Shown here piece by piece: positions 1-11,096 of a stretch of 64,000 bases of DNA. The stretch is from Mesotaenium endlicherianum (taxonomy: Eukaryota > Streptophyta > Zygnematophyceae > Zygnematales > Mesotaeniaceae), in NCBI GenBank assembly GCA_009602735.1, contig WELA01000881.1:189043-253042 (forward strand). Direction: 5' to 3'. The notes under the pieces were generated by a model. The model had not been told where the DNA came from. It ran no database searches and was given only the letters and a program-made list of their open reading frames with translations. Both the position numbers and the translations under genes were made by a program. Positions within the stretch are counted from its first letter, which is position 1. Each line of letters begins with the position of its first letter.

Positions 1-535
1 CCAGCCCCTTGCTTCCTTGTGTCAGGGCTGGCAACCAGCCCCTTCATTGCTTGTGTTGGGGCTGGTTGCCAGCCCCTTGCTTGCTTTTGGGGGGCTAGCA
101 ATCAGCCCCTTGCTTGGTCTTAGGGGGGCTGGCTGCCAGCCCCTTGCGTGCTTTTGTCGGGGCTGGCAACCAGCCCCTTGCTTTTTTGTGTTGGGGCTGG
201 CAGCCAGCCCCTTGCTTGCCTGTGTCGGGGCTGGGTGCTAGCCCCTTGCTTCATTGTGTTGGGGCTGCCAACTAGCCCCTTCATTGCTTGTGTCGGGACT
301 GGCTGCCAGCCCCTTGCATGCTTTTTGGGGGGCTGGCAACCAGCCCCTTGCTTGCTCTTAGGGGGGCTGGCTGCCAGCCCCTTGCGTGCTTCTGAGGGGG
401 CTGGCAACCAGCCCCTTGCTTCCTTGTGTCGGGGCTGGCTGCCAGCCCCTTGCTTGCTTTTTGGGGTGCTAGCTGCCAGCCCCTTGCTTGCTTGTGTTGG
501 GGCTGGTTGCCAGCCCCTCTTGTTGGTTTAGGGTT
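1..535. repeat. 34-bp hairpin tandem array, regular part
   Basis: About 16 consecutive units start at 1, 35, 69, 103 and so on, each beginning CCAGCCCCTTGC. The unit core is GGGGCTGG-nnn-CCAGCCCC, an 8-bp perfect inverted repeat around a 3-base loop (CTG, CAA, TTG, GTG variants). The loop and the linker (CTTGCTTGCTTTTGTC type) vary more than the stem. The lack of spacer diversity and the eukaryotic context exclude a CRISPR. The array is upstream of a hAT transposase gene and probably belongs to that element; its function is unknown. Confidence 0.9.
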
Positions 536-2570
536 TTAGTCGGGGCTGGCTATTGTTGTGCCCCTTGCTTGCTTTTGTCGAGGTTGGTTGCCAGCCCCTT
601 GCTTGCAATGTGTTTAAGTCGGGGTGGGCTGCCAGCCTCTTGCTCGTTAAGTCAGGGTTTTTATTGGGGCTGGCTGCTGTTGTGCCCCTTTGCTTGCTTC
701 TGTCAAGGTTGGCAGCTAGCCCCTTGCTTGCTGTTTCAGGGTTTTAGTGGGGGTGGGCTGCCAACCCCTTGCTCGGTTTTCACGAGCCTGGCTGGCATCC
801 CCTTGCTTACAATTTCGAGATTTTGGTCCACATTTGCACCAGCTCTATCTGCAACCTGCTGTGCCTGTGTTGTTCATTCTTGCTTTCTTCCTTTTCGAAC
901 TCGGCTGCTGCTTTTGTGCACCCATTGCACATTTGTTGTTCTGCTCATTGTGAACTTTCTCCCTCGTGTAGATTAGGGCTAGCTGTCTGTTGCATCTTTT
1001 TACAGCTCTGTCTCCTTTTTTGTCTTTTGTGAAGCAGGGCAAGACAATAAGGAGCGAGTAGACCCCCCTTCTACCTACCCCACGTGTGCCCATTGACGCG
1101 TGAGCGACATTGACACGTGAACAGGTGCCTTAATCCTCCTTCATTTTTCCCGTTCTCTCTCGTGCCTCTTGTTTGCTGTGGTCGGGGCTGGCTGCCAGCC
1201 CCTTGCTTGCTTGTGTTTCGACTGGCTGCCAGCCCCTTATGTGCTGTTGGTGGGGCTGGCTGCCGCCCTGCTGTTTGGCTGCAGCAGCCGCCCTTTGCAT
1301 GCTGTCTGGTGCATGCTGTCTGGCTGCTGTGGTGCTGCAGCAGCTCGCCCCTTGCTTGCTTGATTGGGATTGCTGCTGCTGTTTTGACGACCCTATGCCC
1401 TTTTGTGTGTCTTGTATCAGTGAGGAAGGCGGGAATAAGAAACTACCAGACTCACCCCTCATTGGTGCACACACGTCTTCCGACACGCGCATCAGGTGCC
1501 ATGCCCTTCCCTATCTCCTTTCTCCCTCTTTGCCCTGTTCTTACTGGTAGTGGCATCCGCGCGCCCCTTGCTTTTTTGAGTAGGGCTGTCTGGCATGCTG
1601 TCTGGCTGCCGCTGTGCTACAGTTGCCCCTTGCTTGTTTTGGTTGGGGCTGTCTGGCTGCAGCACCGTGCTCTTGCTGGTGTGCTGTTGTCTATCTTACA
1701 TGTGTGTACATTGTCCCTTCTCTCATGTGTGAAGCAGCCCAAGTTCAAAACGAGCGAGTCGGCAGGCCTTGCGCCAATCCACACGCAGTCAATCTCCACC
1801 AAGTGTTTCAGGTCCCCCCCCCTTCCCCTGCGTCTCCCTCCCTTGCGTATTTTTTCTCTTGCTTTGGTCGGGGCAGTCTGTCTTTTGTGCTGCAGCCGCC
1901 CCTTGCATGCTCTGGTCAGGGCGGGCTGGCTGCTGCCTTGCTGCAGCAGCCCCTTGCATGCTCTTGTCAGGGCGAGCTGCTAGCCCCTTGCTTGGTTTTG
2001 TGGGGCTGGCTGTTAGCCCCGAGCTTGCTGTTGAGTCTTGTCGGGGCTGGTTGTCAGCCCCTTGCTTGCTTTTGTCAGGGCTGGCTGCCAGTCCCTTGCC
2101 TGTTGTCTTAGGGTTACAGTCTGGGCGGGCTGGTTTGTCTTTGCTTGCTGTTTAGGATTTTAGTGGGGGCGGGCTGCCAGCGCCTTGCTTAGTTTTGTCG
2201 GGGCTGGCTGTTAGCCCCGGACTTGCTTTTGAGTTTTGTCGAGGCTGGTTGTCAGCCCCTTGCTTGCTCTCTTAGGGTTTTAGTCGGGGCGGGCTGGCTT
2301 GCCTTTGCTTGCTGTTTAGGGTATTAGTGAGGGCGGGCTGCCAGCGCCTTGCTTAGTTTTGTCGGGGCTGGCTGTTAGCCCCGAACTTGCTTTTGAGTCT
2401 TGTCGGGGCTGGTTGTCAGCCCCTTGCTTGCTTTGTCAGGGCTGACTGCCAGTCCGTTGCTTGCTGTCCTAGGATTTTAGTCGGGGCGGGCTACCTTGCC
2501 TTTGCTTTCTATTTAGGGTTTTAGTGGGGGCGGGCTGCCAGCCCCTTGCTTGCTTTTGTTGGGGCTTCCT
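536..2570. repeat. degenerate continuation of the 34-bp array with higher-order units
   Basis: The same GGGGCTGG/CCAGCCCC units continue with decay and interruptions (about 540-800, 1150-1280, 1860-2570). Between about 840 and 1800 there is mostly C/T-rich sequence with scattered GCTG and GCAGC runs. From about 2000 a longer unit appears: GTTAGCCCCG recurs at 2012, 2210 and 2374, so the spacings are 198 and 164 bp. These differ by exactly one 34-bp unit. Many ORFs run through this stretch on both strands, but they only reflect the repeat. Confidence 0.75.
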
Positions 2571-2658
2571 GCTCTCTTGCTTGCCTATTGTTGCTCTTTT
2601 GCTTGTTTGACTGGCATATTCTTTTGTCTCTTATTGGTTGCTGTTCTCCGTTATTGCA

Positions 2659-5046
2659 GGTTTCACGCGTATCATGTCTCAACCATCCACTTCGTCCGGA
2701 GCAACGCTTTCTGGAATGAGGGTATTCACTGGAGCTTTGACCTGCCCCCTAGAGCAGTTGCTGCAAGGTCTCGTCCAGAGCGTGGCCATGTGACCATCGT
2801 TGTGGAAGCCAAGTCCAAGAATTCATATCCAAAGGTGAAGTGCAACTACTGCCCCAGGGAGTTTACTGGTGGAGTCACGCGGATTCGTGGCCATTTCACG
2901 GGAGGCTGTAAGGATGTTAGTCAGTGTGAGGAGGTTCCCGATGAAGTTCTAGATCTCATGATTAGCCGTAGCAAGGGTATGGCTTGTTCTCTATTAGGAA
3001 CGCGACGTAGGAAGAGTACCATACAAGCTGCACGAAAGCGTGTGCATGAATGGGGTACTGGTGCTCGTGGCTCAGCATGTGCAAGTGTTGGGGGGTCCCT
3101 TTCCTTAAGCAGGGAGACAGGGCAGACCTCTCTAAGTGACATGTTCCAAAAGATGAATGCTGAGAATGTCCATGAGATTGTCGCTCGCTTCTTCTATGGT
3201 ACTGGTTCATCATTCAATGTTGCTCGCAGTGAGTTCTTTAGGGACATGTTGGTTGCTGTCAGTAAGTACACTCAGGAAACTGGTATAGTGTATGTCCCTA
3301 TGAAGGATAAGCCTCTCGGAAGTACCCTACTAGATAAAGAGGTCTTGAAGATAGAAGCTTGGGAGGAGAAACAGAAAAAAGGACTACCATTGACGGGTTG
3401 TAACATTGTAGCAGAGGGGTGGACCGATCCATGCGGGCATCCTCTTCTTAACGTGCTTATGGTTGTGGGAGGCACTGAGATGTTCATGGATGCTATCAAC
3501 ACTGAGGGTGCTAGGAAGACGGGTGATTATATTGGTAATCACCTGCTTGAGGCCGTGGAGAAGGTAGGGGCTGATCATGTCGTACAGCTTTTCACAGACT
3601 CTGCAGCTAACATTGTAGCTGGTTGTAATGTGGTTCGCGAGAAGCACCCGCACATATATAGGACGCCTTGTGCTGCTCATGTTTTGGACCTGCTGTTGAA
3701 AGACCTAGGAAAGATAAAAGAGCTAGAGGGCATAATCGATAGCTTCAAGCACTTGGTCCAGTTTGTTGCAAACCACCACATGCCTCACGCTCTTTACCGT
3801 GAGCATGGGGCAAGGCTAAAAAATACACTAGAGTTGTTGAAGCCAGGACCCACAAGGTTTGCCAGTAACTTTCTTTGCTTGCAAAGACTCATCGTTGTGA
3901 GGGATACCTTACAAGCTATGGTGTCTGACAATAGGTGGCTTGAGTGGGCGATCATGCACGGTTGTTAGGCGAGGCTACAAACATTAGAGACCTAGTTCGT
4001 GACGATGAACTTTGGGAGCGAGTGAAGGTATGGGTAGACGTGTGTGAGCCGATTGTAGTTCTCCTTTGACTAGTCGACTCTCCACAACCTTCTCTTGGGA
4101 AGATCTGGGCTCGCATGAGTGCCATTAAAGAGCATGTGCTTGAGGTTGAAGGACTCAAACCGGCACAAAGAACCCAAGTTAAGAAGGACATGAAGGCTCG
4201 ATGGGACCAGCTTCACAGCCCCCTACATTTTGCGGGTAAAAGGTCTATTCTGACATTGCTCACCTCTCTTGCTCGGCGGCTGTTGTTCTCTTGCATGCTT
4301 GTTATTGTGTGTTGGTCATTGTTCTTGTTATTGTGCTTGCTATTGTTATTGCTCTCTTTTTTGTGAAGTGCATTGTGTTGTTATATATTGAGTTTGCTTC
4401 TTGACTTTGTTTGGCTACAGGCTACTATCTGGTCCCCGAGTTCCAAGACCATGAGTCTTGGGCAGTTGAGAAGTGTTTACTAACTGATTGGTCCAACGTG
4501 CGGAATACCCTTGTCGGAGGAAATGTGCTTGACCGAGCGTTGGTGGATCGAGAGTTGGCGCTCTACCGACAGAGCGGTGACATTTTTGGCGATGATGCTT
4601 GCAAGGCTAATAAGACCATGATGCCTGCTCACAAGTGGTGGGAAACATATAGAAGTCATTGTCCTAATCTTCAACTTCTTGCTATGAGGATATTGTCGCA
4701 ACCTGGTTCAGCAGCTGCATGTGAGAGAAATTGGTCTGAGTACGGGTTTGTTCACAGTCCACTTCGCAATAGGCTGCTCCCTACTAGAGCAAAGAAGTTA
4801 GTGTATGTGCATTCTATGTTGAGACTTCAGGAGAAGAGTTTGGACTTCCTTGGACCAAGTGTCGGCGTCACTCCATGGGTTGAAGAAGCGGAGTTCTTAG
4901 AAACACCCGAAGAGGAGGGTCTCAATCTTGCCATGCATGCCTCGTTGAGTGAGGAAGAGGAGATGGAGGTAGAGGAAGAGGAGGTGGAGGAGCGACCTAG
5001 TATTTCAGCTCTAGGAAGAAGAAGGCCAAGAGCGATTGGTTACTAG
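2659..5046 (+). pseudogene. hAT transposase gene with BED finger (decayed)
   Basis: This is the transposase of the hAT element, which would cut and paste DNA in the nucleus. A 5' intron appears to end at TTATTGCAG (2658). The long frame to 3968 holds a BED zinc finger (C-x2-C-x13-H-x4-C, from CNYC near 2842), then a DUF659 segment with GWTD (about 3419) and FTDSAAN (about 3594), the two expected acidic residues. A frame change near 3955 and a TGA at 4067-4069 interrupt it. The frame then resumes to 4235, where a clean 185-bp GT-AG intron (4236-4420) leads to the last exon, 4421-5046. That exon carries the hAT dimerisation region (CERNWSEYGF, RNRLLPTRAKKLVYVH) and an acidic tail. No ATG is found in the main frame after the 5' acceptor. 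ATG 2674 (MSQPSTSSGA) is in another frame, so the true N-terminus is uncertain. Confidence 0.75.
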
Positions 5047-6253
5047 ATGTGTCGGTCAGCTAACTTGTATGCTGTAAAGGTAGCATGTACATATTAAAGA
5101 GAATGGAAGTTAAGAAAATGAATACATTTGAAATTAATATTTGGTGCATTATGACTTCATGCAATGTTGCACTTTGTGTGAATGATTTACTTTATATGGA
5201 TTACCTCTAACCTCTCATGCATGCTTGCTAAGAGTTTAAATCATGTTTGTCTTTATTAAAGCTTATTTTACTCGTATGAGAAGTAATGATACTTCTAAGT
5301 CTTTTTGTTGAATCAATCAACTAGTTAGAAAGTACAAAAAACCATGCTCTGCTAAGCGGTTCTCCCGCTGGTAGTGCGTATGAAAATAATTCTAAGTTGA
5401 AGTTCAGTCATTCTTAAATGTGGCATTTATAAGAACTTCTTAATTCTTACACATGCTTGCTAAGAAATTAAATCATATCTATACCTCTTCATTGAAGCTT
5501 CTTCTACTCGATTAAGAAGTAATGATACTCCTAAGTGTCCTAATTCAACTTAGAAATAAGTTAGGAAGTAAAAAAAATAGCTCTGCTAAGCGGCCCTCCC
5601 AGCTTTGGCATGATTGATGTCGTCGAATTGTACATGGAAAAGCAGTAAATGAAATTAAAATATAATAGTCAAGCGCGGAAGTCCAATACATATTGCATAA
5701 TACGAAACATTGGTAAGGCGTTCTCCCTCCAGCCGGTGGCGGGGGTTCAAGACCGTCGGCTGGCGCCCGAAGCCAACAGTAGTTTACCTTTTTTGAAATT
5801 GTTTTCCACCATTTATTTCTGCAGCATGTCTTACTTGTCAGCTCCATAAACAACACTGATACATATATGTCAGAGAAACATGCATGGCACGTTGGGTATT
5901 GTCCCATCCCTGCACCCGGTGGCGGGTGTTCAAACCCGCTTGCCGACGTCTGTACTAGACGAAGGTACAAATACTTTTCGCGACTTGTAGCTGCAAAGCG
6001 GGCAAAGAAAAGTCCAAAATCGCCTGAAAAAAATACCCTGCCATTTTGAACAGAGTAAACAGTCTGACACGACGTGGTTATTTTACACGTGCGACCGACA
6101 TGAAGCGTCGACGCCGTAGCTACTGGACGTCGACACCGTCCTGACGTTAGCGTACTAAGCGTATTAAGCGAACTAGTCCATTTTTTTGAACACTGATCTA
6201 AGCGAACTAGCGTATTAGTCGAACTAAGCGTACAAGCGTACGGCGTAACCCTG
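5047..6253. other. 3' non-coding end of the hAT element
   Basis: This A/T-rich stretch has no credible gene. The motif CTCTGCTAAGCGG followed by a CTCCC core occurs at about 5346 and 5581, each after a similar A/T-rich lead (TTGCTAAGA...TAAATCAT), so this part contains an imperfect duplication of about 235 bp. Two tRNA-like boxes lie at 5706-5960 (separate entry). The terminal 120 bp hold the AAGCGTA/AAGCGAAC subterminal repeats. Confidence 0.5.
5706..5960. repeat. paired tRNA-like (B-box-like) motifs
   Basis: Two related blocks, at about 5730-5770 and 5913-5950, share CCGGTGGCGGG followed by GTTCAA and a C-rich close, which resembles the T-arm of a tRNA (GGTTCAAnnCC). The first is preceded by TGGTAAGGCG, which resembles a D-arm or A-box. 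They could be heads of tRNA-derived SINEs or decayed tRNA sequence. No complete cloverleaf could be drawn. Confidence 0.3.
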
Positions 6254-7369
6254 GCACTCACGTTACTTAAGGTGAAAAAGTCGTTCCTTGAATTACTTGG
6301 GAAAGCCTACCAGTCTGACCTGACATTTGAGCCCAGCCAAAGTAATTAGTGTGTCCTGCTACTGCACTTGGTTATAGGCTGAAGGGAGGATCCTCGGTAA
6401 GTGAAACCACTTTGGAAAGACAGAAGCTGGTGATTCCAAATAACTTGGAATTATTACAACCACTACCTATTTCAGCTGGAAGATGAAACACCAGATCAAT
6501 GGACTAGGTGGTAACACTACCAAAAATTGCCAATGGGCATCGTTCAATATTGGAAGAAGTGGATAAATTGACAAAAATGGTCATTTCATCCCCACAATTG
6601 TCAAGATGACTGCACTCGAAACTGCGTGACAATTCTATAACCATGTAATTTGACAACATGGATTACCCTCCAATATCATCTCACACAGAGGCTTAAAGTT
6701 TACCTCTTAGTTGTGGAGAGCCTTAATGTGGTTGATGGGAGTCAAACTGTTGCTCAGTACAGCAAAATACCCTCAAACTGATGGGCAAACAGAAAGAACT
6801 AATCAAGTTGTGCAGGAGGTGTTGAGAGCTTATATTAATAGAACACAAGGTAATTTGGATGACCTCTTGCCTCAAATTCAATCTGCGATTAAAAGTGCAG
6901 TGTGTGCGTCAAGGGGAAAGACTCCTTTTGAACTCAGCTTAGGAAGAGTCCCTAAGTCTCCTCTGGATGTGCTCCGGGAAGTCGGTAGACCACCTTAAAA
7001 GTCAAAGTGACAGGCGGTCGTGTCTTCATTTTGGTTGGAGGGGAATGTGACAGTTAGGTGACAAGAATGTAACAGTTAAGTGTCAGCATAGTGACAGATG
7101 TGATAGCCAGGGCCACCTTAAGCTAACTTGGAGAGTGTCCACCACTTGGAAGGAGGGAGCGACTAGCACAGAAACAAATCACTCAACTTACCCTGCACAC
7201 ACATTCATTTGTTTATTCTCATCACGCTACAGCTCCATTGACTCCTACTACCGATCCTGTAAGGTAAGGGAACGACTCTAATGTCATCATTCAAACTTAC
7301 TCGTCTTTCAACACCTATTGTGACAATGGATGAGATTTTCCTAATTTGTGTCTTGGCTACATGTGCAAG

Positions 7370-9180
7370 ATGGCTCCTACCACGCAAAAGGAAGATAGGA
7401 AGCGCAAGGAAAAAGAAGCTAAAAGGACAATGGAGCGCTACCAGAACAAGCTGGCAGTGACGTCCCGCACCAAAAGAGAACAGGATAGGGTCCGCAAACA
7501 ACAAGAGGCAGCAGAAGAGGCACAGAGAAAGAAGGCGCAGGAGGCTGAAAACCTCTGAAAAGCTGAGGAGGAGAGACAGAAGAAACAAGACTAGGATGCG
7601 GCGGCTGCAAAAGAGAACAAGATAGGGTCCGCAAACAGCAAGAGGCAGCAGAAGAGGCACAGAGAAAGAAGACGCAGGAGGCTGAAAACCTCCGATAAGC
7701 TGAGGAGGAGAGACAGAAGAAACAACAACAGGATGCGGCGGCTGCGGAGGAAGAAAGGAAGAAGAAGGAGGAAGCTAAAAATTAGAAGAGCTTGGCCATT
7801 TACAAACATACTATGGTGGGTGGCCAAACCTTTGATAACATGAAGGAGGCAATACTGGCAGCCCAGGATATCAACCAGATTGCCAAGCAAACAGTGCTGC
7901 AAAAGGAGGGAGCTAAAGCTGTGGAATGGCATATTGAGACACACACTTGCGTTATCCTCTACGAAGATTTTGCCAACATGGTGGGGTATACAGCAGAACA
8001 GGCGCGGTTCTTTGCAAATGACTGGGAAGATAAGCTAGTACCAGTACCTGGCATGGTGGGGGATCAGAGGCTCATCAGGATGGTGAGCATGCAACCCAAT
8101 GATTTCAAAGATGTCGTATTTTACCAGACGCTGCTGCCAGCCTACAATGAGGTTGGGAGAAGGAGCTGGGAGTAATTGGCCAAGGAAAGAGGGCAGCAGA
8201 TGTTCTCTCCATACTGGTTCCCTTGTAAGCTGAAAAAGGCTGAACATGGGACACGATTCAACCAGCAACCCACGGATTGGAGGTGAATGATCGTCACTAC
8301 CGGAAAGCTGCACTGTGAATGGGCCCACCCAAATGACTCCCACCATGGGCTAGACGGCTACCTCATCCTGGCACAGCACTTTGCTCCATGGGACCCCAGC
8401 CTTAATGGATGCCTGAGTAACATGAATGCAGAAACCAAGGAGTACAAGAGAAAAGGACGGGACTACTTCTCTAAGGGGAAGCATGCTTTTGTCAAATGGG
8501 CAACAAATGCAGGCCGGATAGATATCAGCAAGTTGAAGGCCAAACAAGCCCCAGCTCGTCCTAAGAAAGGGCGGTCAATGGAGAGCTCCATGTTCACCAG
8601 GGAGTAGGATGACTTGGTAGATGAGACCCCTCCCCTCTCAAAGGAGGAAGATGAGAAAGATGAGGAAGCGAAACAGGGCAGGGGGGGAGGCATCAACCTC
8701 TGGAGCTCTGGAGACACAGGGACAGGCAGAGGCAGGGACTCCTAGAGGGCCAAGAGCAAGAGGATGGACTGTGACTCCTACTGTGGCGGCAACAATACCT
8801 CGAGAGGCATGAATCCCAGAGAACAAACTTCTCAAAAAGGGAACGCGCGATGTGGCTAAAGGTATGCTGGCCGCCCCCTCCAGTCAGGGACAGGTGCTCC
8901 TTAGCAATGTATTTTAACATTATACTGATTTGCCTGTCTATAGGAATATACACCCAGGTGGTTGAAGAGGAGGCCGCAATTCTCCGTTCCCCTCGTGGTC
9001 CTACTTTAAAGCAGACAAGGTTCTTTTGGAGGCCAGCTAACAAAACTAGAGGGCTGTCCAGCTCTAGGTTCAGATCTCAGTCCCCTCGATCAAGGAGCCC
9101 CAAGAACATCTCCCTAGATCTCGAAACCATCCCCCAGTCAAACCTTGCTGGGGGTCTCTTTCTTTGTACTCCACAATGGT
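7370..9180 (+). pseudogene. ORF3 remnant of family A chromovirus
   Basis: Homologous to the intact ORF3 at 57441-59117. The coiled-coil start (MAPTTQKEDRKRK), the central block with EARFFAN-like and VGDQRLIRMVSM motifs, LLPAYNEV, the DYFSKGKHAFVKWA block and the C-terminal ILRSPRGPTL motif are all recognisable. Changes in the central block are largely conservative (for example L/M, D/E and Y/F). Broken, several breaks. It shows that ORF3 was part of the family before the present young copies arose. Confidence 0.8.
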
Positions 9181-9350
9181 AGTGGACTGAGAATGGAGGT
9201 GACAGTATATTGTCATTAGTGATCTCCATAGCTAGGCAACAGTGTTGAAGCAAGAGGCAAGAGGTAGGGAGATTAGCTCTGTCAATTTTCTTAATATATA
9301 GCTCGATAGATTAGTGTTGTCGAGGCGATAATAATTCAAATTGGAGGCAT

Positions 9351-9989
9351 TGTAATGAATGAGTATATTGGTATACATAATATTTATTTAAATGTAATAC
9401 TTAATCAAGTTCAGCCAGCTAAACTATGGTCAATATCAAGTCATTGACAACTAGTTGACTTCCATACTTGGTAGCAGCGAACTGCCTAGTCATGCCATTA
9501 AGTGTGATATGCTAGATGAATGGCCAGATGACATTCTTAGGATAGGTGGCGATTTGGGAGACGGGAGATGGGAGATGGTTGTGGATTTGGTTAGCCGAGG
9601 TCCTACCAACGTGGTTAACTCCCGGGTAGGCGGTGCAATTGCACTCGCCGTTGATTGTAAACTCACTCCATGTACATAGGCTAGGTATTGTTTTTGAGTT
9701 CGGCATTGGGAAACAAGGCCAACTCTCTTGTACCGCTTACTGAGAGACATTTGAATCCAAGGCAAGAACTCATTGATGCAAAGTGAGTTCTAATCCTTGC
9801 TTATGTATGAGTTTACTGATTGCACAATTGATGCTCGTTCACTTGCATTTGCTTTATGAGTATTGTGTATCGTTCGTGTGTTGTCTTTTGCCGTTAAATT
9901 AGTTAACTGAAAATACCACAAAGATCACTTGTTAATATAAAAATCTTTCATTAATTGTTAATCGCCTGTTGGTAAGACGATTCATTTCA
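9351..9989 (+). repeat. family A LTR (3' LTR of the fossil)
   Basis: Starts TGTAATGAATGAG and ends ATTCATTTCA, matching the LTRs at 51131 and 59231. At 639 bp it is shorter than the 745-bp young LTRs. The purine-rich ATTGGAGGC lies directly before it, in the position of the polypurine tract. Confidence 0.85.
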
Positions 9990-10303
9990 TTGCACCAATA
10001 TAAATCAGTGCAAGACACTTTTGCATTTTCCGTAAGCGAAACAAGTGTTCGTAACACTGAACAAGGTTCGGGTCATATGGCTAGAAGTGTAAGAACATGC
10101 AAGCATGGATACACTCCAGGTCCAAGAAGTCGGAAAAGCTCAAGTTTTGCATATATATATATATATTGTTTCTAAAATATATCTATATTGGGTATGCCAA
10201 AGAGAACAAGAATCTTTGGTGCTGCAAACAAGTACCAAGAATCTTTGCGCACTTAGTCGTGTTGTTAGTAGCTAACTATCAGCTATTTCTACGGGTATGG
10301 GCA
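9990..10303. other. no gene seen
   Basis: A/T-rich sequence with a short (AT)n run at about 10150. I see no coding or structural signal. Confidence 0.5.
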
Positions 10304-11011
10304 TCAAATATAATTCACACCTGCATTAACGCAAGGACCGCAATTACGTTCACGAGACCAATCGCAATACAAATTTCTCTCAAATAAATGCTCAGAGAGG
10401 CTAACACGGTGATTCACCCAAACGTGGTTGACATAGCCGCGAGAAGAGACGTATTTATGGACGGGCATAGGGGGGCCAATAAAGCCCGACGAATAATGTA
10501 TATCATAAACATCCTCATAGTCCTCCAACGCCGGTTGGTATATCAATCCCAACCAATGCCCATGATCATTCCAATTATGATGATTATGCCCATTGTCAGG
10601 AAAAGGCAAAGAATTAATTGCATCCGATCGCTCACGCCTGACGCGAGGCGACGGTGTATGGTCACGTGGCATGGGTGTGGGTGAACAAGGCCGGGCAGGA
10701 ACAGGTAGGTCATTTAAAGGGCCAGTAGAAGATGGTGTGGGAGATGGGGGCATCTCCAAAGACAAAATTGATGCCCGGAGATCCACGCGCGACGCCTTAC
10801 GAGAGTTGCGAGGAGCCATCGGCGCGTAAGGCGGTAGCGAACCAACACGTGGTGACGGAAATGATGTCGAAGAGCAAGTTCGGCAAGGTGAATCGTCATC
10901 CAAGTAGATGACATCAATCCAACGACTGCGAGCCGTAGGAAGTCTAAGGCAAATCTGTGAGAAATTAGAACATCTGTTAGATTGTGTCGCACAATCTAAG
11001 TGAGACTTCAT
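10304..11011 (-). CDS. unrecognised ORF, possibly first ORF of an LTR element
   Basis: A 235-codon open frame that I do not recognise. The N-terminal third is basic and serine-rich, the middle is proline-rich (PPSPTPSSTGPLNDLPVPA), and the last third is rich in H, Y, W and N (NGHNHHNWNDHGHW). Upstream on the same strand are TGGTATCGAAGATGA at about 11078, which resembles an LTR-retrotransposon primer site, a TATAAATA box at 11269-11276, and a repeat ending TGTAACAATTTG at 12094. That arrangement would make this a gag-like ORF of an LTR element. It has no zinc knuckle and no known gag motif. It could also be a chance ORF. Confidence 0.3.
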   Translation of the reverse strand: MKSHLDCATQSNRCSNFSQICLRLPTARSRWIDVIYLDDDSPCRTCSSTSFPSPRVGSLPPYAPMAPRNSRKASRVDLRASILSLEMPPSPTPSSTGPLNDLPVPARPCSPTPMPRDHTPSPRVRRERSDAINSLPFPDNGHNHHNWNDHGHWLGLIYQPALEDYEDVYDIHYSSGFIGPPMPVHKYVSSRGYVNHVWVNHRVSLSEHLFERNLYCDWSRERNCGPCVNAGVNYI

Positions 11012-11096
11012 TCAGAGATTTTCAACAACTAATAAGAAAAAAAATCCTTGGAGAAACCGAGATCATCTTCGATACCAACGTAACATCTTTGCAAAA

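Larger units (their letters stand above)
1..6253 (+). mobile_element. hAT DNA transposon, left end off-window
   Basis: The right end is seen directly: the sequence finishes CGGCGTAACCCTG at 6253, typical of hAT termini that begin CAGGG when read inward. It is preceded by subterminal repeats of AAGCGTA and AAGCGAAC type at about 6140-6240. The flanking GCACTCAC (6254-6261) matches the family A chromovirus pol sequence and is the likely 8-bp target duplication. No matching left end appears in the window, so the element starts before base 1 and exceeds 6.2 kb. Its parts are a hairpin repeat array (1-2570), a transposase gene with introns (about 2659-5046) and a 1.2 kb 3' non-coding tail. The left half of the host chromovirus should lie outside the window. 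Confidence 0.75.
6254..9989 (+). mobile_element. family A chromovirus fossil, right half
   Basis: This is an old, broken Ty3/gypsy (chromovirus) copy, homologous to 55640-59976. It begins exactly where the hAT element ends, so the left half has been separated by that insertion. Parts: integrase region (about 6254-7000), pol-ORF3 spacer, ORF3 remnant (about 7370-9180) and 3' LTR (9351-9989). It has many breaks (ten or more) and is clearly older than the copies at the right of the window. ORF3 is still easily aligned over most of its length. Confidence 0.85.

Noticed and set aside
1-535. Regular 34-bp repeats that might suggest a CRISPR array
   Set aside because: There are no unique spacers between repeats, the units are contiguous, and the context is a plant-type nuclear genome with introns and transposons.
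1117-1983. A 288-codon ORF and its overlapping neighbours in the repeat region
   Set aside because: Low-complexity C/L/A/S-rich translation produced by the GGGGCTGG repeats, similar in several frames and on both strands; no domain.
5706-5960. Functional tRNA genes
   Set aside because: Only T-arm-like and partial D-arm-like boxes; no acceptor stem or complete anticodon arm could be paired.
5545-6261. A 238-codon minus-strand ORF
   Set aside because: It crosses the hAT end and the chromovirus junction and includes the tRNA-like boxes (two similar GLEPPPPAGG and GFEHPPPGAG phrases), so it is a by-product of these features.
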